From Acidobacteriota bacterium (lineage in GTDB: Bacteria; Acidobacteriota; Terriglobia; UBA7540), in assembly GCA_021827255.1 (NCBI GenBank), contig JAKAWO010000057.1:1-12160 (forward strand): 12,160 nucleotides of DNA. The letters are read 5' to 3'. Below are positions 6,531 through 12,160 of this stretch, piece after piece; position 1 is the first letter of the stretch, and every line of letters starts with the position of its first letter. The notes below the pieces were generated by a model. That model worked only from the letters and a program-made list of their open reading frames with translations, was not told the DNA's origin and made no database searches. A program made the position numbers and the translations under genes.

Positions 6531-8477
6531 ATGACGGCGACCAGCAAGAAAGCAAGAACCTCGGAGAACATTTCGCTGGAGCGAGTCTTCGCCACGGGCG
6601 GTTGGCTGGCGAGACACCTTCCGCAGTACGAGTTTCGTCCGGCGCAACTGGAAATGGCGGAAAGCGTGGAGGCAGCGCTCGCCGACGGCCGGCATCTGAT
6701 CGTCGAGGCGGGAACCGGAACGGGCAAGACCTTGGCTTACCTGGTCCCCATTATCCGCAGCGGCCAGCGCGTGGTCATCTCCACGGGCACGAAGAACCTT
6801 CAGGAGCAGCTCTTTTTCAAAGACATTCCGTTCCTGAAAAAGATGTTTCCCGAGTTACGAGCCACGTTGATGAAGGGCCGGCAGAATTATCTTTGCCGAC
6901 AAAAACTCTACGACATGGAGAAGCAGCCGGTGCTGAACGGCGTGGAAGAGTTGAGCCTCTACACGCAAATCCGCCAGTGGGAACCCGGGACTGAAACCGG
7001 GGATCGCGCGGAACTCGAGGGTCTGCCGGATACGAGTGAGCTCTGGGCCCGGATGGACGCGCGCCGGGAAGCTTGCACGGGCCAGAAATGCGCGCAGTTC
7101 GAGCGCTGCTTCATCACCTGGATGCACCAGCGCGCCGCCGAATCCGATCTCATCATCGTCAACCATCATCTCTTCTTCGCCGATTTGGCGCTCAAGCAAT
7201 CCGACTACGCCAGCCTGTTGCCGGACTACAGGGCCGTCGTATTCGACGAAGCGCATGAGATTGAAGACGTCGCCACAAAGTATTTCGGACTACAAATTTC
7301 CAATTACCGTTTCGAGGAGCTGGCGCGGGATACAGAAGGCACGCTCAAGATGAAGGGTCTCGAGGCGGGCGACGTTCTGGGCGCGGTCCGCGGCCTGCGG
7401 CGGCGAGGCGAGCTCTTTTTCGAGCTGTTTCCCGCCTCCGAAGGGCGCGCCAGCTTCGAGGATCGGGAGGGTTTTCTCGAAGCCCACCGCAGCGCGTATT
7501 CAGCCCTGGCCAACGCTTTGACCCGGCTCGAAACCGAGTTGGGGCGGCTGAAGGAGCGTCCGGAAGAGGTTAACCATCTTGCCCGCCGCGCGGCCGAGCT
7601 TCGCGAGGCACTCGCATTCATTCTGGAAGGCTCGAGCCGCAATTTCGTGTACTGGTGGGAACGGAGGGGTCGCGGCATGTTTTTGGAGGCCGCGCCCATT
7701 GACGTTTCGGCCCTGCTGCGGGAGCGGCTGTTTGAGAAGGTGCGCACGATCGTCCTGACGTCCGCGACGCTGGCGGTGGGCGGCAGATTTGATTTCTTGA
7801 AGCGCCGCCTGGGGATCGAAAACACCCGGGAGCAAATTCTGGATTCCCACTTTGATTATGGCCAGCAAGCTCTGCTCTACACGCCCTTGCACCTTCCCGA
7901 TCCTCGTCGGGAGGATTTCGCCCGCCACGCGGCCGAGGAGATATTGGCCATACTCAAGATCACCCGGGGCCGGGCTTTCGTCCTGTTCACTTCCCGCCAG
8001 CAGATGCGCGAGGTCTTCGACCGAGTCCGGGCGCGGCTCCGATTCTCCATGCTGTTGCAAGGCACCGCTCCTCGCACGGTCTTGCTCGAGCGCTTCCGTC
8101 GAACCCCTCATGCCGTGTTGTTTGCTACCAACTCCTTCTGGCAGGGAGTGGACGTTCAAGGCCCGCAGTTGAGCGCCGTCATCATTGACCGCCTGCCCTT
8201 CGCAGTCCCGACCGATCCCGTGGTGGCCGCCCGGATCCGCTGTATCAATTCGGACGGCGGCAGCGCCTTCGAAGACTACCAGCTCCCGGAGGCTGTCCTG
8301 GCCCTCAAGCAGGGATTCGGGCGGCTGATCCGCAGCGAAAAAGACCGCGGCGTCCTCGTTATCCTCGATCAACGCCTGATGCGGAAGGCGTACGGACAGG
8401 TCTTTTGGGAGAGCTTGCCGCGTTACCGGCGGACCACCCGTCTGGAAGACGTGGAGATTTTCATGCGAGAATACTGA
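6531..8477 (+). CDS. DinG/YoaA-like superfamily 2 DNA helicase with Fe-S cluster
   Basis: An ATP-dependent 5'-3' DNA helicase of the Rad3/XPD group (DinG, YoaA), expected to unwind damaged DNA, R-loops or stalled forks. The 648 residues fit YoaA or DinG without an exonuclease domain. Motifs in order: R36PAQ (Q-like motif), EAGTGTGKT (59-67, Walker A), STGTKNLQEQ (motif Ia, 84-93), four cysteines at 122, 182, 187 and 193 spaced as the 4Fe-4S ligands of this family, NHHLFF (211-216), DEAH (239-242), TSATL (motif III), FTSRQQM (motif IV), SFWQGVDV (motif V) and QGFGRLIRSEKDRG (motif VI, from about 594). All catalytic motifs look intact. It diverges from der. The start has no Shine-Dalgarno, which may be explained by coupling to the preceding small ORF. 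queD follows 103 bp downstream. Confidence 0.94.
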   Translation: MTATSKKARTSENISLERVFATGGWLARHLPQYEFRPAQLEMAESVEAALADGRHLIVEAGTGTGKTLAYLVPIIRSGQRVVISTGTKNLQEQLFFKDIPFLKKMFPELRATLMKGRQNYLCRQKLYDMEKQPVLNGVEELSLYTQIRQWEPGTETGDRAELEGLPDTSELWARMDARREACTGQKCAQFERCFITWMHQRAAESDLIIVNHHLFFADLALKQSDYASLLPDYRAVVFDEAHEIEDVATKYFGLQISNYRFEELARDTEGTLKMKGLEAGDVLGAVRGLRRRGELFFELFPASEGRASFEDREGFLEAHRSAYSALANALTRLETELGRLKERPEEVNHLARRAAELREALAFILEGSSRNFVYWWERRGRGMFLEAAPIDVSALLRERLFEKVRTIVLTSATLAVGGRFDFLKRRLGIENTREQILDSHFDYGQQALLYTPLHLPDPRREDFARHAAEEILAILKITRGRAFVLFTSRQQMREVFDRVRARLRFSMLLQGTAPRTVLLERFRRTPHAVLFATNSFWQGVDVQGPQLSAVIIDRLPFAVPTDPVVAARIRCINSDGGSAFEDYQLPEAVLALKQGFGRLIRSEKDRGVLVILDQRLMRKAYGQVFWESLPRYRRTTRLEDVEIFMREY

Positions 8478-8479
8478 CG

Positions 8480-8493
8480 GGTGGCAGGCCACC
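8480..8493 (+). terminator. weak hairpin after the helicase stop
   Basis: GGTGG and CCACC can pair around a four-base loop directly after the helicase stop codon. The stem is short and no T-tract follows, so it is at most a weak or factor-assisted terminator, and read-through into queD is likely. Confidence 0.15.
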
Positions 8494-8580
8494 AACCCAC
8501 TTGGCCGGGATTCGAGCGAGACGGGCAGTCCGTTTGCATGAAGCGTCTCATAGGGCACAAGGCGGGCCGCACGAGTCAAA

Positions 8581-8967
8581 ATGTTTGAAGTCACCGTCGA
8601 GTACACATTTGCTTCGGGTCATGCCCTGCGGGGTTACAAGGGCAAGTGTGAGAACGTTCATGGGCACAATTACAAGCTTCAGGTGACTGTGGAGGGTGAG
8701 CGGCTCAATTCGATCGGCCTACTGATGGACTTTGTAGAGCTACGGGCAGCAATCAGGTCGCTGGCCGAGCGCTTGGACCATCGTTTTCTCAACGACCTCG
8801 CTCCTTTTGACCGGATCAATCCTTCGGCGGAGAACTTGGCGCTTTACTTCGGCCAGGAACTCGAGGGCAAGATCGCGGCGCAAGGTCTTCGGCTCCAGGC
8901 GGTTAAAGTCTGGGAGTCGGACACCACTTCTGCTACCTATCGGCCCGACGCGGCGGGCGCCCGGTAA
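8581..8967 (+). CDS. queD: 6-carboxy-5,6,7,8-tetrahydropterin synthase QueD
   Basis: Converts dihydroneopterin triphosphate to 6-carboxytetrahydropterin, the first committed step to preQ0 and queuosine; a cytosolic zinc enzyme of the PTPS fold. The 128 residues match bacterial QueD. Zinc ligands are H14 (SGHAL), H27 and H29 (VHGHNYK). The catalytic Cys is C23 (GKCENVHGH), with D66 and H67 (LDHRFLND) as its partners, and E112 in VWESDTTSATY binds the pterin. The C-x3-HGH spacing is typical of QueD rather than of the eukaryotic sepiapterin-type enzymes. The ATG follows no clear Shine-Dalgarno. queE and queC lie downstream on the same strand but only after a 681 bp gap that holds an antisense gene, so queD may be transcribed with the helicase instead. 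Its last 30 bases overlap an open antisense frame. Confidence 0.95.
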   Translation: MFEVTVEYTFASGHALRGYKGKCENVHGHNYKLQVTVEGERLNSIGLLMDFVELRAAIRSLAERLDHRFLNDLAPFDRINPSAENLALYFGQELEGKIAAQGLRLQAVKVWESDTTSATYRPDAAGAR

Positions 8968-9094
8968 GACGTGCCTGGCTCGATGATCCCGCTTTCGCTG
9001 CTGTAGATCGAAGCGGAGAACTTGAATGATGAAGCCCCGATGTGCTCGCGGGTAAGGGAGGTGTTTTGCAGCCCCCAGCCGTCGGCGGAAGAGG
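8968..9094. other. gap between queD and the antisense Cys/His-rich gene
   Basis: No gene with a start codon can be supported here. On the minus strand one frame is open from the stop of the small Cys/His-rich gene (9114) down to a TAG at 8937-8939, with a codon pattern that looks coding-like (third positions mostly C or G), but it has no start. It may be a degenerated 3' extension of that gene or chance. Confidence 0.3.
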
Positions 9095-9115
9095 GAGCGG
9101 AATTTGGCTCCGCTC
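9095..9115 (-). terminator. perfect 7-bp hairpin at the end of the antisense small gene
   Basis: GAGCGGA and TCCGCTC form a perfect seven-base-pair stem with a seven-base loop. On the minus strand the first arm overlaps the TGA of the 80-residue gene (9114-9116), and the second is followed by a pyrimidine-rich run (CCCTCTTCC). The position suits a terminator for that gene, though the run is not a true T-tract. Confidence 0.45.
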
Positions 9116-9356
9116 AGACCGTAAAGGAAGTGCTAGGGTGACAGCTAGCGTGGTGCAGCCAAGTGCAGAGGCCCTCCTCGCAGACGTAAACATCGGCGCA
9201 GGAGCCACAGCGAACCAAGTGCTCCCGATCGCGGATGCGGCCACACACCGCGCAAGCCTCCAACATGTCCGCGACGACATGGCACGAGATATCCCGCCAC
9301 GTCTCCAGCGTCTGTATTTCCTGCTTGAATCTCTCCAGTTCGTCTTTGTTCACCAT
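9114..9356 (-). CDS. small Cys/His-rich putative zinc-binding protein
   Basis: An 80-residue protein encoded antisense to the que genes. The first 30 residues are probably helical (KDELERFKQEIQTLETW). The rest carries CAVC (35-38), CGSC (50-53), C59, C64, HH (68-69), C72 and H73, a density of ligands that suggests a treble-clef, RING-like or B-box-like two-zinc fold. Support for a real gene: the ATG follows GGGGGTGGG at close distance, a terminator-like hairpin overlaps the stop, and the Cys/His pattern is too regular for a shadow frame. I do not recognise the family, and the role (protein or nucleic-acid contact) is unknown. It is probably transcribed divergently from queE out of the 292 bp between them. 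A longer frame over the same bases (9145-9624) is less protein-like. Confidence 0.6.
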   Translation of the reverse strand: MVNKDELERFKQEIQTLETWRDISCHVVADMLEACAVCGRIRDREHLVRCGSCADVYVCEEGLCTWLHHASCHPSTSFTV

Positions 9357-9648
9357 GGCCCACCCCCAGCGTTATGGCAGTGCACGTTGCGGGCCATAAG
9401 TGCGTAAAGGTGATTATGAGTGTGGGAGGAAGCGCATCTCCTTGAGGAACAACGCGTAACCCCGGCCACTTGGGGTGCGACGTTGCCCAGAAACAGTGGG
9501 AAATCGGAACCGAAATGCGCAATACCCGACCATTTGGAGGACATTTTCCGTCTGCGCCTGGTTTGACGACCCCGGCTTGTCGAAGCAAGGTAGATCGAGT
9601 TTCGGTTAGAATGGTGGTGGTCAATCAGCCTCGAAGCGAGTTCCGACC
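9357..9648. other. divergent intergenic region between the small antisense gene and queE
   Basis: Presumed to hold promoters in both directions. A TAGAAT at 9607-9612 resembles a -10 for queE, but the TTGTCG and TTGACG hexamers upstream lie 24 bp or more away, too far for a standard pair. I looked for a preQ1 riboswitch (a C-rich hairpin with an A-rich tail before the start) and did not find one. Confidence 0.35.
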
Positions 9649-10290
9649 ATGGTGGTGACGGAAATTTTCAAGTCCATTCAAGGTGAGTCAACCTACGCAG
9701 GGTTGCCGTGCGTTTTTGTGCGGCTGACGGGCTGCAACCTGCGCTGCCATTGGTGCGACACGGCCTACGCCTTTTATGGCGGACAGAAAATGAGCGCCGA
9801 CCAGGTTCTCTCCCGCGTCCGGCGATTGGGCGGGCGCTTGGTAGAATTCACCGGGGGCGAACCGCTGCTCCAGGAAAAAGAGGTGATTCCGCTCTCAGAG
9901 CGGCTGCTGGATGAAGGTTTCCGGGTTCTTATTGAGACGAGTGGGGAACGGTTCATCGGCCGGCTGCCAAGGCCGGTTATCAAGGTGCTGGACGTGAAGT
10001 GCCCGGCCAGCGGCGAGAGCGGCAAATTCCGCCTGGACAACCTGGACGAGATGGAAGCTAAGGATCAGATGAAATTCGTCGTCCAGGATCAGAGCGATTA
10101 CGGTTTCGCGCGCCAATTCATTGAACTGCATCACCTCTCAGATCGCGCCGTCGAGGTGATTCTGTCCCCGGTTTTTGGCCGGCTTTCGCCCCGCTCCCTG
10201 GCGGAATGGATTCTGCGCGACGGCCTGAACGTAAGGCTTGGCTTGCAGATCCATAAATTCATCTGGGATCCGAACACTCGGGGAGTGTGA
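9649..10290 (+). CDS. queE: 7-carboxy-7-deazaguanine synthase QueE
   Basis: Radical SAM enzyme that rearranges 6-carboxytetrahydropterin, the QueD product, to 7-carboxy-7-deazaguanine; needs a 4Fe-4S cluster, SAM and Mg2+. The 213 residues match the family. The N-terminus TEIFKSIQGESTYAGLP is the typical QueE opening, and the cluster motif is C29-x3-C33-x2-C36 in GCNLRCHWC, the standard radical SAM spacing. FTGGEPLLQ (67-75) is the SAM-binding GGE motif, and the end LQIHKFIWDP is typical of the family. The ATG at 9649 gives MVVTEIF; a GTG at 9655 would shorten it by two residues. It is followed by queC after 36 bp, so the two are probably one operon. The preceding Shine-Dalgarno is weak. Confidence 0.96.
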   Translation: MVVTEIFKSIQGESTYAGLPCVFVRLTGCNLRCHWCDTAYAFYGGQKMSADQVLSRVRRLGGRLVEFTGGEPLLQEKEVIPLSERLLDEGFRVLIETSGERFIGRLPRPVIKVLDVKCPASGESGKFRLDNLDEMEAKDQMKFVVQDQSDYGFARQFIELHHLSDRAVEVILSPVFGRLSPRSLAEWILRDGLNVRLGLQIHKFIWDPNTRGV

Positions 10291-10326
10291 TGGCTTTAGG
10301 AACGAAATGTAGATTTACCCGCAGAG

Positions 10327-11094
10327 ATGACAACCAGCGAAAGCCCGCGGACTGACGGTCAAACGGCACGGACCAAGCCCTGGGCGGTCGTGCTGGCGAG
10401 CGGCGGCATGGACAGCGGCCTTACGACGGCGCTGGCGAGCCTGGAGCACCGCTTAGCAATGCTTCACGTTGCCTATGGACAGCGCACCGAGTCACGTGAA
10501 ATCCAGGCTTTTAACGACTTAGCGGACTTCTACCAGGCTGAGCGGCGCATGATGGTTCGCCTGGACCATCTCAAGCAAATCGGCGGGTCGAGCCTTACCG
10601 ACCTTCGCCTTGATGTCGAACCGGCCGACTTAAACCGAACGGACATTCCTTCCAGCTACGTCCCATTTCGCAACGCCCATTTTCTTTCTATCGCGGTTTC
10701 TTGGGGAGAAGTCCTCAGCGCCCGGAAGATTTTCATCGGGGCAGTTTCCGAGGATAGCTCCGGTTACCCTGACTGCCGGCCGGAGTATTATGAAGCCTTT
10801 AACCGCGTCATTGCCGCTGGAACAAAACCGGGAACACGCATTGAAATTGACACTCCGGTTATCCACATGCGGAAATGCGAGATCGTGCGCAAGGGGATGG
10901 AGCTGAGGGTGCCTTTCGAGCTCACCTGGTCGTGCTATCAGCGGGAGGAGATTGCCTGCGGGGTGTGCGATAGCTGCGCGTTGCGGCTGCGCGCCTTCCA
11001 GGAGGCTGGGGCTGAAGATCCGATCCCTTATGTGGTACGTCCGATTTATGCTCCTCACGCGCCGCCGGGCGGGCGCGCGGCGCGAAAACGTTGA
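10327..11094 (+). CDS. queC: 7-cyano-7-deazaguanine (preQ0) synthase QueC
   Basis: ATP-dependent enzyme that turns 7-carboxy-7-deazaguanine and ammonia into preQ0, the last step shared with QueD and QueE. The PP-loop is SGGMDS (25-30). YVPFRN (111-116) and EDSSGYPDCRPEY (142-154) are family signatures, and the C-terminal zinc site is C203, C211, C214 and C217 (CGVCDSC). At 255 residues it is longer than the usual 220-235: about 17 polar residues precede the AVVLASGG strand and a Pro/Gly/Arg-rich tail follows the zinc site. The ATG at 10327 has only a weak Shine-Dalgarno (GCAGAG); no internal ATG lies between it and the PP-loop, so the extension may be real. Its TGA overlaps the -35 of the next gene's promoter. 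Confidence 0.96.
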   Translation: MTTSESPRTDGQTARTKPWAVVLASGGMDSGLTTALASLEHRLAMLHVAYGQRTESREIQAFNDLADFYQAERRMMVRLDHLKQIGGSSLTDLRLDVEPADLNRTDIPSSYVPFRNAHFLSIAVSWGEVLSARKIFIGAVSEDSSGYPDCRPEYYEAFNRVIAAGTKPGTRIEIDTPVIHMRKCEIVRKGMELRVPFELTWSCYQREEIACGVCDSCALRLRAFQEAGAEDPIPYVVRPIYAPHAPPGGRAARKR

Positions 11095-11119
11095 GACTAC
11101 GGCAAAGTGGAGCTAAGAT
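11091..11119 (+). promoter_or_regulatory. sigma70-like promoter of the TPR protein gene
   Basis: TTGAGA (11091-11096) and TAAGAT (11114-11119) are separated by exactly 17 bp. The hexamers match the consensus at five and four of six positions. The -35 overlaps the queC stop codon. Transcription would start near 11126, giving a leader of about 27 bases that includes the Shine-Dalgarno at 11140-11146. This supports the next gene being its own transcription unit. Confidence 0.5.
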
Positions 11120-11139
11120 ATGAATTGGGGGCGCCAGTT

Positions 11140-11146
11140 AAGGAGG
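11140..11146 (+). promoter_or_regulatory. consensus ribosome binding site of the TPR protein gene
   Basis: AAGGAGG stands six bases before the ATG at 11153. It decides between two nearby ATGs: the one at 11148 lies only one base after the Shine-Dalgarno and hits a TGA at its third codon, so translation must begin at 11153. Confidence 0.8.
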
Positions 11147-11152
11147 CATGGA

Positions 11153-12160
11153 ATGAGTTCTCCGGGAATGAGAAAAGCGTTGGGTTGCGCGGCGGTGTTC
11201 TTGGGTCTCAGCTTGTCAGCGCCGCTTTTTGGCCAGACGGGCGGCCTGAGAGGCACAGTAACTCTTCAGGACGGGTCGCGCTGCGTCAAATGCACAGTCT
11301 CTATTGATCGGCTGGATGTGAAGGGGAATTACAAGGTCAAAACGGACAAGAAGGGACATTACGTTTACATTGGCCTGCCGATCGGGAGCTTTAAGGTGAC
11401 GGTTTATGACCCGACCGGGAAGGAATTATGGTACTTCAACGGGGTGCACGTCGGCATGGGTGACCCGACCCCGCTCGATTTCAACCTGCCCAAGGAAATG
11501 AAGAGGGCCGCGCAGGCCAACCCCCAGGCGGCTCAACAAAGTCAGAAGGAGGAGAAGGAAGCCAAGAAGTTCGCCGGCTTGAAGCAGTTCTATAATCAGG
11601 GTAACGCGCTGTATGGCCAGAAGGATTACGCCGGTGCCGCGGCGGCATTCGAGAAAGCAGTTCCCTACGCCGCCGGCAAGAACCTTCCCGTCATCCTGTC
11701 GCGGCTGGCGGACTCCTACCACATGGCCCACCTGAACGACAAGGCGGTCGCGACCTATCAGAAAGTTCTTCAACTCACTCCTGATGACGCCACCATATAC
11801 AATAACTTGGGTAATGTTTACGCAGGCATGGGAAATAGCGCGGCGGCCGAGCAGTCTTTCCAGAAAGCGGCTAGCCTCGATCCGACGCATGCCGCGATGT
11901 ACTACTTCAACCTGGGTGCCATCATGTACAACCAGGGGAAAATGGACCAAGCCGCGACTGCCTTCAAGAAGGCGGTCAGCATCGACCCGAAATACGCGGA
12001 GGCCTATTACCTGGAGGGGCAAGCCCTGATGAGCAAAGCCACGATGAGCGCTGGCGGCAAGGTCAGCGCGCCGGCCGGAACGCTGGCGGCTTTTAAGAAG
12101 TACATCGAGCTCGCTCCCAACGGACCGGACGCCGCCGCCGCTCAGGGAATGATTCAGACC
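11153..12160 (+). CDS. exported TPR protein with carboxypeptidase-regulatory-like domain (partial)
   Basis: The first 336 residues of a gene that runs off the right edge without a stop. The signal peptide (basic MRK at 6-8, hydrophobic AAVFLGLSLSA, cut near FGQ at about 26-28) sends it to the periplasm or cell surface. Residues 30-113 look like a CarboxypepD_reg beta-sandwich (GLRGTVTLQDG, TDKKGHYVYIGLPIGSFKV, PLDFNL). A charged linker (about 114-140, QSQKEEKEAKKF) leads to at least four TPR repeats at about 141-173, 180-210, 214-247 and 249-282, with AAAAFEKAV, YQKVLQLTPDD, YNNLGNVY and FKKAVSIDPKYAEAYY as the clearest units; another begins near 310. This architecture is common in Acidobacteria and is usually taken as a scaffold for protein contacts. 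A CVKC pair (44-47) in the beta domain is unusual and could form a disulfide. Start and promoter are well supported. Confidence 0.9.
   Translation, partial: MSSPGMRKALGCAAVFLGLSLSAPLFGQTGGLRGTVTLQDGSRCVKCTVSIDRLDVKGNYKVKTDKKGHYVYIGLPIGSFKVTVYDPTGKELWYFNGVHVGMGDPTPLDFNLPKEMKRAAQANPQAAQQSQKEEKEAKKFAGLKQFYNQGNALYGQKDYAGAAAAFEKAVPYAAGKNLPVILSRLADSYHMAHLNDKAVATYQKVLQLTPDDATIYNNLGNVYAGMGNSAAAEQSFQKAASLDPTHAAMYYFNLGAIMYNQGKMDQAATAFKKAVSIDPKYAEAYYLEGQALMSKATMSAGGKVSAPAGTLAAFKKYIELAPNGPDAAAAQGMIQT

Noticed and set aside
7500..8606. 368-residue minus-strand open frame
   Set aside because: Antisense to the helicase, which has every SF2 motif intact; no recognisable domain in the complement.
9145..9624. 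159-residue minus-strand frame over the small Cys/His-rich gene
   Set aside because: It overlaps the better-supported 80-residue frame, has no suitable ribosome binding site, and shows no regular motif.
9357..9648. preQ1 riboswitch before queE
   Set aside because: No short C-rich hairpin with an A-rich tail pairing into its loop is visible before the queE ribosome binding site.
1..12160. tRNA, rRNA, CRISPR array or complete insertion sequence
   Set aside because: No cloverleaf-like gene with a T-loop signature, no conserved rRNA block, no regularly spaced direct repeats and no intact transposase with terminal repeats were seen on reading both strands.

Overview
This is a GC-rich bacterial chromosomal window dominated by housekeeping genes, with one relic of mobile or defence-type DNA at its left edge. 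Three things suggest Acidobacteriota: the small secreted Cys-containing protein at 540-914, the exported protein at the right edge that joins a carboxypeptidase-regulatory-like domain to TPR repeats, and the overall base composition. This placement is an inference from gene style; no rRNA or other phylogenetic marker is present.

Left edge (1-914, mixed strands). A decayed, frameshifted fragment of a DUF4338 (DruA-like) protein, followed by the first residues of an ISAs1/H-repeat-type transposase, lies on the minus strand at about 127-380. It is followed on the plus strand by a small exported protein with a very good ribosome binding site.

Minus-strand block (1061-6357). Read in transcription order, this is der (ribosome-assembly GTPase), a YacL-like membrane PIN-TRAM protein, ispD, ispF, a small zinc-ribbon protein and a zinc-dependent medium-chain dehydrogenase. 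The PIN-TRAM/ispD/ispF order is a conserved neighbourhood known from Firmicutes (yacL-ispD-ispF). ispD and ispF supply two steps of the MEP isoprenoid pathway. Spacings after the PIN-TRAM gene are short, so one transcript is plausible. The 219 bp after der contain an extended -10 element that could start a separate one.

Plus-strand block (6390-11094). A DinG/YoaA-like Fe-S helicase is preceded by a possible 43-codon in-frame small ORF that owns the only good Shine-Dalgarno. It is followed by queD, then a gap holding a small antisense Cys/His-rich protein gene, then queE and queC. QueD, QueE and QueC make preQ0, the precursor of queuosine in tRNA. QueF and the GTP cyclohydrolase are not in the window.

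Right edge (11091-12160). A good sigma70-like promoter overlaps the queC stop codon and drives an exported TPR protein that runs off the window.

No rRNA, tRNA, CRISPR array or complete mobile element was found. I see no complete new multi-gene system. The most unusual items are the DUF4338 relic, the Cys/His-rich small protein with its terminator-like hairpin, and the small ORF that may control helicase translation.
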